NCBI RefSeq assembly: GCF_022848905.1
Contig: NZ_JAFIRA010000008.1
Location: forward strand, 1 to 64,000
Direction: 5' to 3'
Source of the DNA: Thermostichus vulcanus str. 'Rupite'
Lineage (GTDB): Bacteria > Cyanobacteriota > Cyanobacteriia > Thermostichales > Thermostichaceae
DNA: 64,000 nucleotides
The notes under the pieces were generated by a model. That model did not search any database, was not told where the DNA came from, and saw nothing but the letters and a program-made list of their open reading frames with translations. Positions 24,348 through 33,802 of this stretch are shown piece after piece. Both the position numbers and the translations under genes were made by a program. The stretch's first letter is position 1, and the number at the start of each line of letters is the position of its first letter.

Positions 24348-26192
24348 ATGAAGCCCAGCCTAATTGTCCAGAAATACGGTGGAACGTCTGTCGGCTCCAT
24401 CGAACGGATTCGGGCGGTAGCCAAGCGGGTAGCCCATACGGTGGAACAGGGACATCGGGTGGTGGTGGTGGTCTCGGCGATGGGGGATGAAACCGACCGC
24501 CTGGTGCAGTTGGCGGAGCAACTCTTAGCGGGATCCCCAACCACCCCCAGCCAGCAGCGGGAATGGGATATGCTCCTGTCCACTGGCGAACAGGTGAGCA
24601 TTGCCCTTCTGGCCCTAGCCCTACAACAACTGGGGTATACCGCCCTTTCCATGACAGCAGCGCAGGTGGGCATTTTTACCACGCGGGATCACATGCGGGC
24701 CCGCATTTTGGAGATCCACACCGAGCGCCTCCAGCATCATTTGGAACGGGGGGAGGTGGTGGTGGTGGCCGGGTTTCAGGGCATTACCAGCCCGACGGAG
24801 CTGGAGATTACCACCTTAGGTCGAGGGGGATCCGATACCACGGCGGTAGCCTTGGCAGTGGCATTACAAGCGCAGCTGTGCGAGATCTACACGGATGTGC
24901 CCGGCGTTTTTACCACCGACCCGCGCAAGGTGCCAGAAGCCAGGCTGCTGCCGGAGATCACCAGTGCCGAAATGCTGGAGTTGGCCAGTTTGGGGGCGCA
25001 GGTGTTGCATCCCCGCTCGGTGGAGATCGCCCGCAACTATGGAGTGAAGCTGCGGGTGCGTTCCAGTTTGCTGCCCTTCCAGGGGGAGGAGGCAAACCTG
25101 GGCACGTTCATTGTGTCTCCCCCTGCTCCGCCGGGTATCCCTAGGGGGGGATTAGAGATGGGCTTGGCAGTAGATACCGTCGAGGTGGACCGGGATCAGG
25201 CCAAGTTGGTGCTGGTGGGGGTACCGGATCGGCCCGGGATTGCTGCTCAGCTTTTCCAAGGCATTGCAGCAGCAGGGGTGAATGTGGATTTGATTTTGCA
25301 GTCGCTACAATTTAGCCCGGAAGATGCATCGCTCTCCACTCAACCCACCAATGACATTGCCTTCACCGTCAGCCGCTCTCAGGTTAGGGAGGCAGCAGCA
25401 GTGGCCCAACGCATCGGCCAAGAGCTGGGGTGTGAGGCGGTCATGGTGGATGAGGCGGTGGCCAAAGTCAGCATTGCTGGAGTGGGGATGATTGGGCGAC
25501 CAGGGATCGCCGCCCAGATGTTTCAGGTGCTGGCGAAGGCGGGGATCAACCTGCAGATGATTTCGATGTCGGAGATGAAAGTAAGCTGTGTGGTAGCTGC
25601 TGAGCGAGCCGGTGATGCCGCCTTGGCGCTGGGGGAATCGTTTCAGGTGATCCCCCGTTTACATCGGCCTCAACCTTTCCCTAGGGATCCGCTCCAACCA
25701 GCGGCCCGCCACCCTGTACGGGGTATCGCTCTGGATCTAAAGCAATCCCGCCTAGGCATTCGTAAGGTACCGGATCGACCGGGAACGGCTGCCCATTTGT
25801 TCGGACAGTTGGCTGCCGCCGGAGTGATTGTCGATACGATCATCCAAAGCCAGCGGGGCTACCACAACGGGATCCCGAGCAACGACATTGCCTTCACGGT
25901 GCCCCAGGATCAGGCGGGGGCAGCGGAAGCGGTGTGTCAGCAGGTGGCCCGAGACCTGCAGGCGGCGGGAGTCGATATCGATCACGAGATTGCCAAGGTC
26001 AGCATTGTCGGGGCGGAAATGGAAGCCCATCCGGGGGTGGCCGCCCATCTGTTTGCCACCCTGGCGGCAGCCGGGATCAACATCGAGATGATCGCCACCT
26101 CTGAAATTAAGGTGAGCTGTGTGGTGCGCCGTGAGCAGGGTCTCCTCGCCTTACGAACGATTCACCGCGCCTTCGAGCTGGATAAACCCTAG
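24348..26192 (+). CDS. lysC: Aspartate kinase with four ACT domains
   Basis: Phosphorylates aspartate, the first step towards lysine, threonine and methionine. The 614-residue protein has the kinase domain at 1-250 (KYGGTSVGSIERIRAVAKRV at the N-terminus; FTTRDHMRARILEI and TTLGRGGSDTTAVALA later) and then four ACT modules in two pairs. Their starts read VPDRPGIAAQLFQGIAAAGVNVDLI (about 285), GVGMIGRPGIAAQMFQVLAKAGINLQMI (about 380), VPDRPGTAAHLFGQLAAAGVIVDTI (about 475) and AEMEAHPGVAAHLFATLAAAGINIEMIATSE (about 555). The four-ACT form is usual in cyanobacteria and implies feedback by lysine and/or threonine. ATG 24348 gives the family N-terminus; a GTG 12 bases earlier is possible. Confidence 0.95.
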   Translation: MKPSLIVQKYGGTSVGSIERIRAVAKRVAHTVEQGHRVVVVVSAMGDETDRLVQLAEQLLAGSPTTPSQQREWDMLLSTGEQVSIALLALALQQLGYTALSMTAAQVGIFTTRDHMRARILEIHTERLQHHLERGEVVVVAGFQGITSPTELEITTLGRGGSDTTAVALAVALQAQLCEIYTDVPGVFTTDPRKVPEARLLPEITSAEMLELASLGAQVLHPRSVEIARNYGVKLRVRSSLLPFQGEEANLGTFIVSPPAPPGIPRGGLEMGLAVDTVEVDRDQAKLVLVGVPDRPGIAAQLFQGIAAAGVNVDLILQSLQFSPEDASLSTQPTNDIAFTVSRSQVREAAAVAQRIGQELGCEAVMVDEAVAKVSIAGVGMIGRPGIAAQMFQVLAKAGINLQMISMSEMKVSCVVAAERAGDAALALGESFQVIPRLHRPQPFPRDPLQPAARHPVRGIALDLKQSRLGIRKVPDRPGTAAHLFGQLAAAGVIVDTIIQSQRGYHNGIPSNDIAFTVPQDQAGAAEAVCQQVARDLQAAGVDIDHEIAKVSIVGAEMEAHPGVAAHLFATLAAAGINIEMIATSEIKVSCVVRREQGLLALRTIHRAFELDKP

Positions 26193-26220
26193 AGTTTCTC
26201 GGGTTGTGGGGATCCCTGAC

Positions 26221-27771
26221 TTACACCCCCGCAGAAATACCCACCGGAGAACGGCGCACTCGCTTGTCTGTAATCAGCTCCACCACATCCATGCCGTTGC
26301 TGATCACCCCCGGTACACTCGGATACCCGGCACTGGCCCCCACCAAAAAGAGGTTGGGCAGTTCCGTTTCATAGCCGAGGCGATGTAGCCCCACTTGCTT
26401 GGGCACCAACTTCGCGCCGTAGATGTTGCCTCGAGGTTGGCCGAGGAAATGCTCGCTGGTAGTGGGGGTACCGTACACTTTCATGCGGATATACCGATCC
26501 ACATCCGGGATCAGATCCCGCACGCTGCTCATCACCGCCTGGTAAACCTCCCGTTTTTTGGCTTTGTAGGCTTTGGGATCCGCGTCGTGCAGTTGCTTAA
26601 AGGGTTCGTAGGGACAGACGGTAGCAATTTCCAACACATGATGTCCAGGAGGAGCCATACCCGGTTCGTCGGATTTTACGGTTGGGCAAGAAAGGAAAAT
26701 CCAGGGGTGCTCCAGGTTGCCCGCCAGTTGTTGGTCGTAGGCGCGGTTCAGATCCCCGTCGGGATAGTACCAAATGTTCCAGTTACCGATGCCATAGCGG
26801 GCCGGGTTAAAGCGGCTATCCAGACCCAGGTAGATGTTAAAGGCACTGGCGGAATACTCGTAGTTGGTGAGGCGCTGTCGCTCCGCTTGGCTCAGGGATC
26901 CCCCGTGCATCAGGTCTACCGTTAGTTTTGGATCCAGATCGCTAATGTAGGCTTTGCTGGCAACAAAGTGAGTTCCCCCCGCCGTTACCCATTCCACCAC
27001 GCCACTTTTGGCTTCGATGTGTTCGACCGGAGTGGAATAGCGGATGGTCCCTCCCGCCTGCACAATCGCATCCACAATCGTGTCCACAAAGCCCTTGAAG
27101 TGTTCCCGTGGATAATAGGCCCCTTCCGAGTAATCCCAAACCAGCGCAGTGTGGGTGAGCAGGGCGATCTCTTTTGGGGGCAGGGCATAATCACCGCTTT
27201 GCCCGGCCAGAAGTGCTTGCAGCTTTGGCGAAACACCGACCCGATCGTAGAGATCCTGAAGTGTCCAGTGCCGTTTCTGGAACAGGTTGAAATACTTAGG
27301 CAGTTTCAACCAGTCGTACCATTTGGGGTCGTACCAGCGCACCTCTTGGTTGAGCTGGTGAATGTCTGCGTGTAGGCGCTGAATTTCATCACAGTAGCGG
27401 TTGATTGCCGCTGCTTCTTCGGGGAATCGATCCAACAGGCGGTTACGCAAGTTCTCCCAACCCAAGGGAATAGCAAAGTCCACCTCTGGGGTGATTACCC
27501 GATCAATGCAATCGGGATCCAGTGAATTGAATGCAACCTCGCGGCCAATGTAGTTGAGAAACTGGTCGATGGCCTGCCCCGGCCCACACTGGGAAATGTA
27601 GTGGACATCCGCGCAAAAGCGGTAGTTCCCGTAGTCGAAGGTATGGCAACAGCCTCCGGGCAAATAGTGTTTCTCCAGCACTGCCACGCGGGCTCCCTGA
27701 CGGCTCAGGCAAGCCGCTGCTGCCAATCCCCCCAATCCAGCACCCAACACCACATAGTCAAACAGTTCCAT
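26221..27771 (-). CDS. FAD-dependent oxidoreductase of the carotenoid isomerase/desaturase-retinol saturase superfamily
   Basis: A 516-residue protein with an N-terminal Rossmann dinucleotide fold (YVVLGAGLGGLAAAACLSRQGARVAVLEKHYLPGGCCHTF) and the C-terminal FAD block GNIYGAKL...NLFLVGASAGYPSVPGVISNGMDV seen in CrtI/CrtISO-like enzymes. The intervening region (YPREHFKGFVDTIVDAIVQAGGTIRYSTPVEHIEA) follows the same pattern. The substrate is unknown; carotenoids, retinoids or chlorophyll-related lipids are possible. I start at ATG 27771, preceded by GAGGAGGAG at ideal distance; the frame extends 16 codons further. It lies 125 bp downstream of the divergent psbA on the same strand, so cotranscription is possible. 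Confidence 0.75.
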   Translation of the reverse strand: MELFDYVVLGAGLGGLAAAACLSRQGARVAVLEKHYLPGGCCHTFDYGNYRFCADVHYISQCGPGQAIDQFLNYIGREVAFNSLDPDCIDRVITPEVDFAIPLGWENLRNRLLDRFPEEAAAINRYCDEIQRLHADIHQLNQEVRWYDPKWYDWLKLPKYFNLFQKRHWTLQDLYDRVGVSPKLQALLAGQSGDYALPPKEIALLTHTALVWDYSEGAYYPREHFKGFVDTIVDAIVQAGGTIRYSTPVEHIEAKSGVVEWVTAGGTHFVASKAYISDLDPKLTVDLMHGGSLSQAERQRLTNYEYSASAFNIYLGLDSRFNPARYGIGNWNIWYYPDGDLNRAYDQQLAGNLEHPWIFLSCPTVKSDEPGMAPPGHHVLEIATVCPYEPFKQLHDADPKAYKAKKREVYQAVMSSVRDLIPDVDRYIRMKVYGTPTTSEHFLGQPRGNIYGAKLVPKQVGLHRLGYETELPNLFLVGASAGYPSVPGVISNGMDVVELITDKRVRRSPVGISAGV

Positions 27772-27896
27772 GGCCAGCTCCTCCTCGTAGGGTAAACAGT
27801 CCCTATCGCAGATGAACACTCCTCACCAGCCACCTTGCCGCTCTAGCCGAAACTGCTCTCAGCCTGATGACCTCAGCCTAGCCTCTTAACCAGCTC

Positions 27897-28967
27897 TTAA
27901 CCAAGAGATTGCAGATCCTCTGACGCCAACAACAGCGGGAAATGATGGGCATTGGGGGAATGCATCGCCTGGATCCCCAAATTGGCGCGGTTGAGCACAT
28001 CCGCATAGGTACCGATAAAATGCCCCTGACTATCCAGAATCGACTGGTTGAAATTCAACCCGTTCAGGTTAAAGCTCATCAGGCCGATCCCAATTGCTGC
28101 CGCCCAAATGCCGACAGTGGGCAGGGCCGCCATCCAAAAGTGAACGGAACGACTGTTTTTGAAGCCGAGGCTGGGCACCCACAACCGCCCCAAAAAGCCA
28201 TAGTGCCCGGCCATAAAGTTGTAGGTCACCTCCTGCTGGCCGAAGCGATAGCCGGCATTGGCCGATTCCATCTCGCTGGTTTCTCGGATCAAGCTAGAGG
28301 TGACCAAAGAACCGTGCACGGCAGCCAGCAAGGCTCCGCCAAAGACCCCAGCTACCCCCAGCCAACTGGTGGGATGCATCAAAATGTTGTGGTCAGCCTG
28401 GAAGGCCAACATGAAATGGAAGGTGCCGGCAATGCCGAGGGGCAAGCCTTCTGAGAAACTGCCCTGACCAATGGGGTAGACCAACAACACCGCTGTGGCA
28501 GCCGCCGCCGGCGCCGAAAAGGCCACTGCAATCCAGGGGCGCATTCCCAGCCGATAGCTCAGCTCCCACAGCCGACCCAGGTAGCACCAAACCCCGATCA
28601 AAAAGTGCAGCACGATCAGTTGATAGGGGCCGCCGTTGTACAACCACTCATCCAAGGAAGCCGCTTCCCAAATCGGGTAAAAATGCAAACCAATGGCTGC
28701 TGAAGTGGGGACAACCGCTGCAGAAATGAAGTTGTTTCCTCCCATCAATGAGCCAATTATCGGTTCACGGATCCCGTCCATATCCACAGGAGGGGCTGCA
28801 ATAAAGGCAATGACAAAACAAATAGCAGCTGCCAATAAAGTTGGGATCATCAGCACCCCAAACCAGCCGATGTAAAGGCGGTTTTCGGTACTGGTAATCC
28901 ACTGACAAAATCCATCCCACCTCCAACCCCTCGTCATGCTGGGTGAACGACGAATCAGAATGCTCAT
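27897..28967 (-). CDS. psbA: Divergent photosystem II D1 protein (rogue/sentinel-type psbA paralogue)
   Basis: A 356-residue D1-fold protein with the five-helix framework intact ([45 protein letters not shown]). Against standard D1 numbering (residue = standard +3, +4 after an insertion near 252), TyrZ161, His190, His215, His272, His332, His337 and Ala344 are kept. Asp170 is Glu173, Glu189 is Asp192, Glu333 is Ser337 and Asp342 is Leu346, all Mn-cluster ligands. His198, the P(D1) chlorophyll ligand, is Ser201 in HPTSWLG; Gln130 is Leu133; Tyr147 is Phe150; Ser264 of the QB site is Gly268. A normal oxygen-evolving centre is unlikely. Such divergent D1s (sentinel/rogue, and ChlF) are known; which class this is needs alignment. 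ATG 28967 has AGGAG upstream. The C-terminus ends eight residues after Ala348, shorter than usual. Confidence 0.9.
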   Translation of the reverse strand: MSILIRRSPSMTRGWRWDGFCQWITSTENRLYIGWFGVLMIPTLLAAAICFVIAFIAAPPVDMDGIREPIIGSLMGGNNFISAAVVPTSAAIGLHFYPIWEAASLDEWLYNGGPYQLIVLHFLIGVWCYLGRLWELSYRLGMRPWIAVAFSAPAAAATAVLLVYPIGQGSFSEGLPLGIAGTFHFMLAFQADHNILMHPTSWLGVAGVFGGALLAAVHGSLVTSSLIRETSEMESANAGYRFGQQEVTYNFMAGHYGFLGRLWVPSLGFKNSRSVHFWMAALPTVGIWAAAIGIGLMSFNLNGLNFNQSILDSQGHFIGTYADVLNRANLGIQAMHSPNAHHFPLLLASEDLQSLG

Positions 28968-29411
28968 AAGCAATGACTCCTAAACTATCACCGACAGAGC
29001 CTGTCCCTCCGGCAATCCGGTCACCAGAGCCGCAGTAGAAAGGATCCGTAAAGGATCCGTGAAAAAGCAGTGACAACGGCTCAGCTCAACGGTTGCTAGG
29101 CAAGCCAAAAAGATCGATGCAACCTGACATTCACTGGCATTCATAACAACGCAACTTGCCTTAGAAAAGCTCCATTCTGGGTGAGCCTCTTACCCCAGGC
29201 TAGACAATTCAACCCCGAGCGACAGGGATCCCTAACGGCAAGCGAGGGGAATGTGAAACAAATTAATCTGCTGACACAAAAAAGAACTTGAGTATTACAA
29301 TCTTTGTCGTTCTGCCAAGGGAGTAACAGCATCAGCCCTGAATCCAACTGAACCGACTCCCGCTGGTTTCAGGGCTGGGGATCCCAGATGTACCCATCAC
29401 TCCAATCGACT
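28968..29411. promoter_or_regulatory. 444-bp region upstream of the divergent psbA
   Basis: This gap between psbA and ilvE (both minus strand) has no coding content. Within it, GACAG-GCT-CTGTC forms a short hairpin just before the psbA ribosome site, and AAGGATCCGT occurs twice in tandem around 29039-29060. A weak promoter-like pair on the minus strand (TTGGCA with TAATAC about 15 bases on, around 29297-29320) would give a leader of over 300 bases, so I do not rely on it. The length suggests regulated expression. Confidence 0.35.
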
Positions 29412-30329
29412 CTAATCATCGAAGCGAACCACCTTCACCCAGTGGGGATAGTCGGGATCCCGATTTTCTGTAATTGCCGCCAGTTTTTGTCGCAACTGCT
29501 CAGTGATGGGGCGGTTAGCTGGCATTTGGTATTGCTCAATTTGACGAACTGGGGTGATTTTGGCAGCAGTCCCCGTTAAAAAGACTTCGTCGGCGATGAA
29601 CAGTTCCGATTTGTCGATGGGGCGTTCTTGGGTTGGGATGCCAAGGTCACGAGCCAGCGTGAGGATGCTATCGCGGGTGATCCCTTCCAAAATGTCTTGG
29701 TCAAAGCCGGGAGTGATCAGAATGCCGTTGCGCACGATGAAAATATTCATGCCCGAGGCTTCGCTGACTTTGCCCTGGGAGTTCATCAAAATCGCTTCGT
29801 CATAGCCCGCCTGGACAGCCTCGGTCTTGGCCAGAGAGGAAGTAATGTAAGCACCGCTGATTTTGCCCCGCAACGGCAGACTGCGATCCTCTTGCCGGGC
29901 CCAAGAGCTGATGCGACAACTCACCCCCTCCGGCGAGAGATAATCCCCCAGTTCCAGGCCATAGACGAAAAAGTCTTTCTCGATGTTGTGCAGGCGGGGC
30001 GAAATACCCAGATCTGAGGTGTATACCAGAGGGCGGATGTAGAAGGAGGAGGAGGGGCGATTTTTTTGGATCAGCGCCACAATCACCTGCTCAATCCGGT
30101 CGGCAGGCAGATCAAAGCAGAGCAGATGGGCACTTTGGCTCAGTCGTTGGCAATGGCGATCCAGCCGGAACAACAGAATTTGGTCAGGGTTTTGCGGATC
30201 CGGGATCCCGCGCAAGCCGCCAAACGCCGCCGTCCCGTAATGCAACGCATGGGTGGCAATGGAGATCTTCGCCTCAGCAAAGGGGACAATCTGGCCCTGA
30301 AAGTAGGCGTAGGGCAGAAAATCTGGCAT
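29412..30329 (-). CDS. ilvE: Branched-chain amino acid aminotransferase (class IV)
   Basis: PLP fold-type IV transaminase that makes or degrades valine, leucine and isoleucine. The 305-residue protein has the N-terminal YFQGQIVPFAEAKISIATHALHYGTAAFGGLRGI block with the pattern around ALHYG. The PLP-lysine region reads KISGAYITSSLAKTEAVQAGYDEAILMNSQGKVSEASGMNIFIV, with the Lys in GKISGAY. Later come GITRDSILTLARDLGI and DEVFLTGTAAKITPV. The last TGTAA motif fits BCAT/IlvE better than D-amino-acid aminotransferase. ATG 30329 is chosen; a GTG nine bases upstream is the alternative. The divergent D1 gene lies downstream on the same strand after a long gap. Confidence 0.92.
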   Translation of the reverse strand: MPDFLPYAYFQGQIVPFAEAKISIATHALHYGTAAFGGLRGIPDPQNPDQILLFRLDRHCQRLSQSAHLLCFDLPADRIEQVIVALIQKNRPSSSFYIRPLVYTSDLGISPRLHNIEKDFFVYGLELGDYLSPEGVSCRISSWARQEDRSLPLRGKISGAYITSSLAKTEAVQAGYDEAILMNSQGKVSEASGMNIFIVRNGILITPGFDQDILEGITRDSILTLARDLGIPTQERPIDKSELFIADEVFLTGTAAKITPVRQIEQYQMPANRPITEQLRQKLAAITENRDPDYPHWVKVVRFDD

Positions 30330-30394
30330 GGTCGGCACCCATTACGGTAGGAACTAGGAATAAAAACATTATCACGAACATCACTTACACCTGG

Positions 30395-30446
30395 AAGCCC
30401 CACCACTTTAGTGCGGGGAGGAAAGGCGAGCGCGACTTTAGTCGCA
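30395..30446 (+). repeat. IS-end type hairpins upstream of the tnpB fragment
   Basis: A stem-loop, CCCCACCACTTTAGTGCGGGG (imperfect), is followed by GCGACTTTAGTCGC (perfect). Hairpins of this ACTTTAGT type are typical of cyanobacterial IS200/IS605 element ends. They sit just upstream of the truncated tnpB, and TTAC precedes the first, as at the left side of the intact element near 12490. No matching right end is seen after 30926. Confidence 0.55.
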
Positions 30447-30458
30447 TATAGTTCTGTT

Positions 30459-30926
30459 ATGGAACAAACACTGACACTTGTTTGCAGGCTTCAACCCACT
30501 CCTGAACAAAGCGTCAAGATGGAAGCTTTGTTGCAGGCGTTTGCCGATGCCTGCAATTTTGCCAATCAGTCCGTCAAAGCCTCCGTAACCAGTAAGACCA
30601 CAATTCAGAGTTTGGTCTATCAGGAGTTGCGGGAACGGTTTGGGTTGAGTGCCAATCAAGCTGTCAGAGTTTGTGCCCGTGTTGGGGCTAACCGCAAAAC
30701 CTCCAAACTGAAAGGTAAGCCGATAAAGACGTTTCGGCCCACATCGGCTGATTACGATGCCCGGATCTTTGCTTTTAGGGAGAAGGATTGGACGGTTAGC
30801 CTGACTCTTTTGGGATGTCGGGAGCACATCAAACTGAAGCAGGGTAACTATCAGATGGGCAAATTGAAGGGGCGTAAACCCACTTCTGCCCAACTGTGCA
30901 AACACCGGGATGGTTCCTACCCTTAG
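30459..30926 (+). pseudogene. Truncated tnpB (N-terminal about 155 residues)
   Basis: From ATG 30459 the frame reads MEQTLTLVCRLQPTPEQSVKMEALLQAFADACNFANQ and continues through LVYQELRERFGLSANQAVRVCARVGANRK to LCKHRDGSYP before a stop at 30924-30926. This is the N-terminal OrfB_IS605 half; it stops just where the WED/RuvC part should begin, so the entire nuclease core is missing and no downstream remnant is visible before fabG (30993). The region lacks GGATCC-type motifs, consistent with acquired DNA. It cannot cut DNA or mobilise by itself. It is unlike the tnpB at 11203 in sequence, so it derives from a different element. Confidence 0.8.
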
Positions 30927-31754
<828 letters not shown>

Positions 31755-31877
31755 CCGTCCACAACCGAGAGGGAGTCGAGGTAAACCTCAACCCGCTGGG
31801 ATCCCGACCCCATCGCTTGGAAACTGTTGCCCAACCCACCGAACATTGGGGATCCCCTTCCGTATCATCAAGCTTGG

Positions 31878-32771
31878 ATGATTAACGCTTTGGCTGCCAT
31901 GACTGAAACCCTGACCCCACCTCTCTCGGTTGAACCCATCGATTGGTTTGCCCGCTGGCGGGATCGGGTGGAAGCTCGGGAAGCGCAGAATGTGCGTTGG
32001 CAGAGTCCGCGCATGGGGGATTTGGGGTTTTGGGCTGTGGCTGCTCCCCGCTTTGCCCGGATGACCCGCAATTTGCCCACAACCGATCCCTTTGTGCAGG
32101 CGATGCGCGTTCGGGTACAACCGGATGACGTGATTTTGGATATTGGGGCTGGGGCAGGGCGATACAGCTTGCCGATTGCCCCTTGGGTCAAACAGGTGAT
32201 TGCGTTGGATCCCTCGCCGGAAATGTTGCAGCAGTTACAGTTGATCGCTGCGGAGCAAGGGAGCCCCAACATTCAAACTCTACAGGGATCCTGGCCTGAG
32301 GCCCTGGCGGATCTACCGCCGGTGGATGGGGTGATCTGTGCCCATGCCTTTTACTGGGTCAGGGAGATGGAACCCTACCTGCAAGCCTTAAAAACAGCAA
32401 CAGGCCGATTTTGTCTGATGCAGATTCGCACCCATCAGATCGATGCTTTTTTGGATCCCTTGTTTCTCCGCTTGCATGGGGAGTCTCGTCCGCCTGAACC
32501 GGTGTTCCTGGATCTCTACGGGGCACTCACGCAAGTGGGGATTTGGGCCGATGTGCAGATCGCCAAGGGATCCAGCCGTTCCTACCCTGAGGTGGAGGAA
32601 TTAACTGAGTTCGCTACAGCCCTGCTCTGCTGGAGGCCAGAGTTGGCCTCTGTGCTCAGTCGGGAGGAGATCCACGCCTACCTAGAGGGGATCCTGGAGT
32701 ACCGGGACGGTCGTTACTGGCTGAATGACCAAGCCAATCAGATGGCCATGGTGAGCTGGCAGAAGGGCTAG
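31878..32771 (+). CDS. Class I SAM-dependent methyltransferase
   Basis: A 297-residue protein of the Rossmann methyltransferase fold. Motif I is VILDIGAGAGRYSLPIA, followed by VIALDPSPEMLQQL (the acidic residue binding the ribose) and VDGVICAHAFYWVREMEPYLQAL (motif IV region). The substrate is not evident. Two start codons are possible, ATG 31878 and ATG 31899, and neither has a good ribosome site; a longer frame to 31827 exists. It converges on the era gene, four bases apart, and follows fabG after about 120 bp. Confidence 0.8.
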   Translation: MINALAAMTETLTPPLSVEPIDWFARWRDRVEAREAQNVRWQSPRMGDLGFWAVAAPRFARMTRNLPTTDPFVQAMRVRVQPDDVILDIGAGAGRYSLPIAPWVKQVIALDPSPEMLQQLQLIAAEQGSPNIQTLQGSWPEALADLPPVDGVICAHAFYWVREMEPYLQALKTATGRFCLMQIRTHQIDAFLDPLFLRLHGESRPPEPVFLDLYGALTQVGIWADVQIAKGSSRSYPEVEELTEFATALLCWRPELASVLSREEIHAYLEGILEYRDGRYWLNDQANQMAMVSWQKG

Positions 32772-32775
32772 GGGT

Positions 32776-33792
32776 TCAAGTTTCGGCTCGATAGCCCAAA
32801 TCGCCAAGGGTGCGCTCCGACCGCCGCCAATGGGGCCTCACCTTCACGAAAAGCTCCAGATACACTTTGCCTAGGATGAGCTTCTGGATTTGCAGGCGGG
32901 CAGCCTGGCCGATTTGCTTGAGCATTTCCCCCCGTTTGCCGATCAGGATCCCCTTTTGTGAGTCCCGCTCCACCGAGAGGGTGGCCAAGATGCGCGTTAG
33001 GCTGGGGGTTTCTTCCACTTGATCAATATTCACCGCCACCGAATGGGGGACTTCCTCACGGGTGTGCAGCAGCACCTGTTCTCGAATCAGCTCGGCCATG
33101 ATGAAGCGCTCCGGCTGATCCGTCACCAAATCCGGCGGGTAGTAGTAAGGCCCATTGGGAAGTAAATCGATGGTGGCTCGGAGCAAGGGATCCAAACTGC
33201 TGGGATCCAGCCCAGAGACCCACACCACAGGGGCTTGGGGCCGCAGGGCTTGGTAGCTTTCCTGATGGGCTTGCCGAGTTTGAGCATCCTTGGGGGCAAG
33301 ATCCGACTTATTGCAGACGATCACACAGGGAGAGTGGGCCGGGATCCGCTCGGCGATAAAGGCATCCCCTCGACCGGCGGGCACGGATCCATCCACCACA
33401 AAGAGGATGGCATCGACAGCGGCCATGGCAGCCTGGGCATTGTGGACCAAAATTTCCCCCAGCCGATGGTGGGGCTTGTGGATACCGGGGGTATCCACCC
33501 AGATGATCTGGGCTTCCGGCAAGGAGAGGATCCCCTGCAGGCGGTTGCGGGTGGTTTGGGCAACCGGCGAGGTAATGGCAATTTTTTGGCCAACCAGGGC
33601 ATTGAGCAGGGTGGATTTGCCGACATTGGGCCGCCCGATTAAGGCCACAAAGCCCGACTTAAACCCCGGCGGCGCAGTTGGGATCCCGTAGGAGGGCAAA
33701 TCTTCTGGCGCTGCGGAAGGATTGGAGGGTCTTTCAATTCCGTCTAGCTCCCCTGAGACAGTGGGTACAGAGTCGGTAGGAAGATTCACCAT
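32776..33792 (-). CDS. era: GTPase Era
   Basis: Essential GTPase that binds the 3' end of 16S rRNA and helps 30S maturation. The 338-residue protein has an unusual N-terminal extension of about 45 residues (PTDSVPTVSGELDGIERPSNPSAAPED) before the GTPase core. The core shows GRPNVGKS (G1), the TTRNR switch, DTPGIHKP (G3), NKSD (G4) and VSGLDPS in the G5 position. The C-terminal KH domain has the signature ILIGKRGEMLKQIGQAARLQIQKLI and ends KVRPHWRRSERTLGDLGY. ATG 33792 has AGGA nine bases upstream; the alternative start at 33831 would overlap the upstream spoIID-like gene. Confidence 0.95.
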   Translation of the reverse strand: MVNLPTDSVPTVSGELDGIERPSNPSAAPEDLPSYGIPTAPPGFKSGFVALIGRPNVGKSTLLNALVGQKIAITSPVAQTTRNRLQGILSLPEAQIIWVDTPGIHKPHHRLGEILVHNAQAAMAAVDAILFVVDGSVPAGRGDAFIAERIPAHSPCVIVCNKSDLAPKDAQTRQAHQESYQALRPQAPVVWVSGLDPSSLDPLLRATIDLLPNGPYYYPPDLVTDQPERFIMAELIREQVLLHTREEVPHSVAVNIDQVEETPSLTRILATLSVERDSQKGILIGKRGEMLKQIGQAARLQIQKLILGKVYLELFVKVRPHWRRSERTLGDLGYRAET

Positions 33793-33802
33793 ACCCAAAA
33801 TC

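Noticed and set aside
29297-29320. Minus-strand TTGGCA/TAATAC as the psbA promoter
   Set aside because: The spacer of about 15 bases is short and the implied leader of over 300 bases is unusual; evidence is too weak to list.
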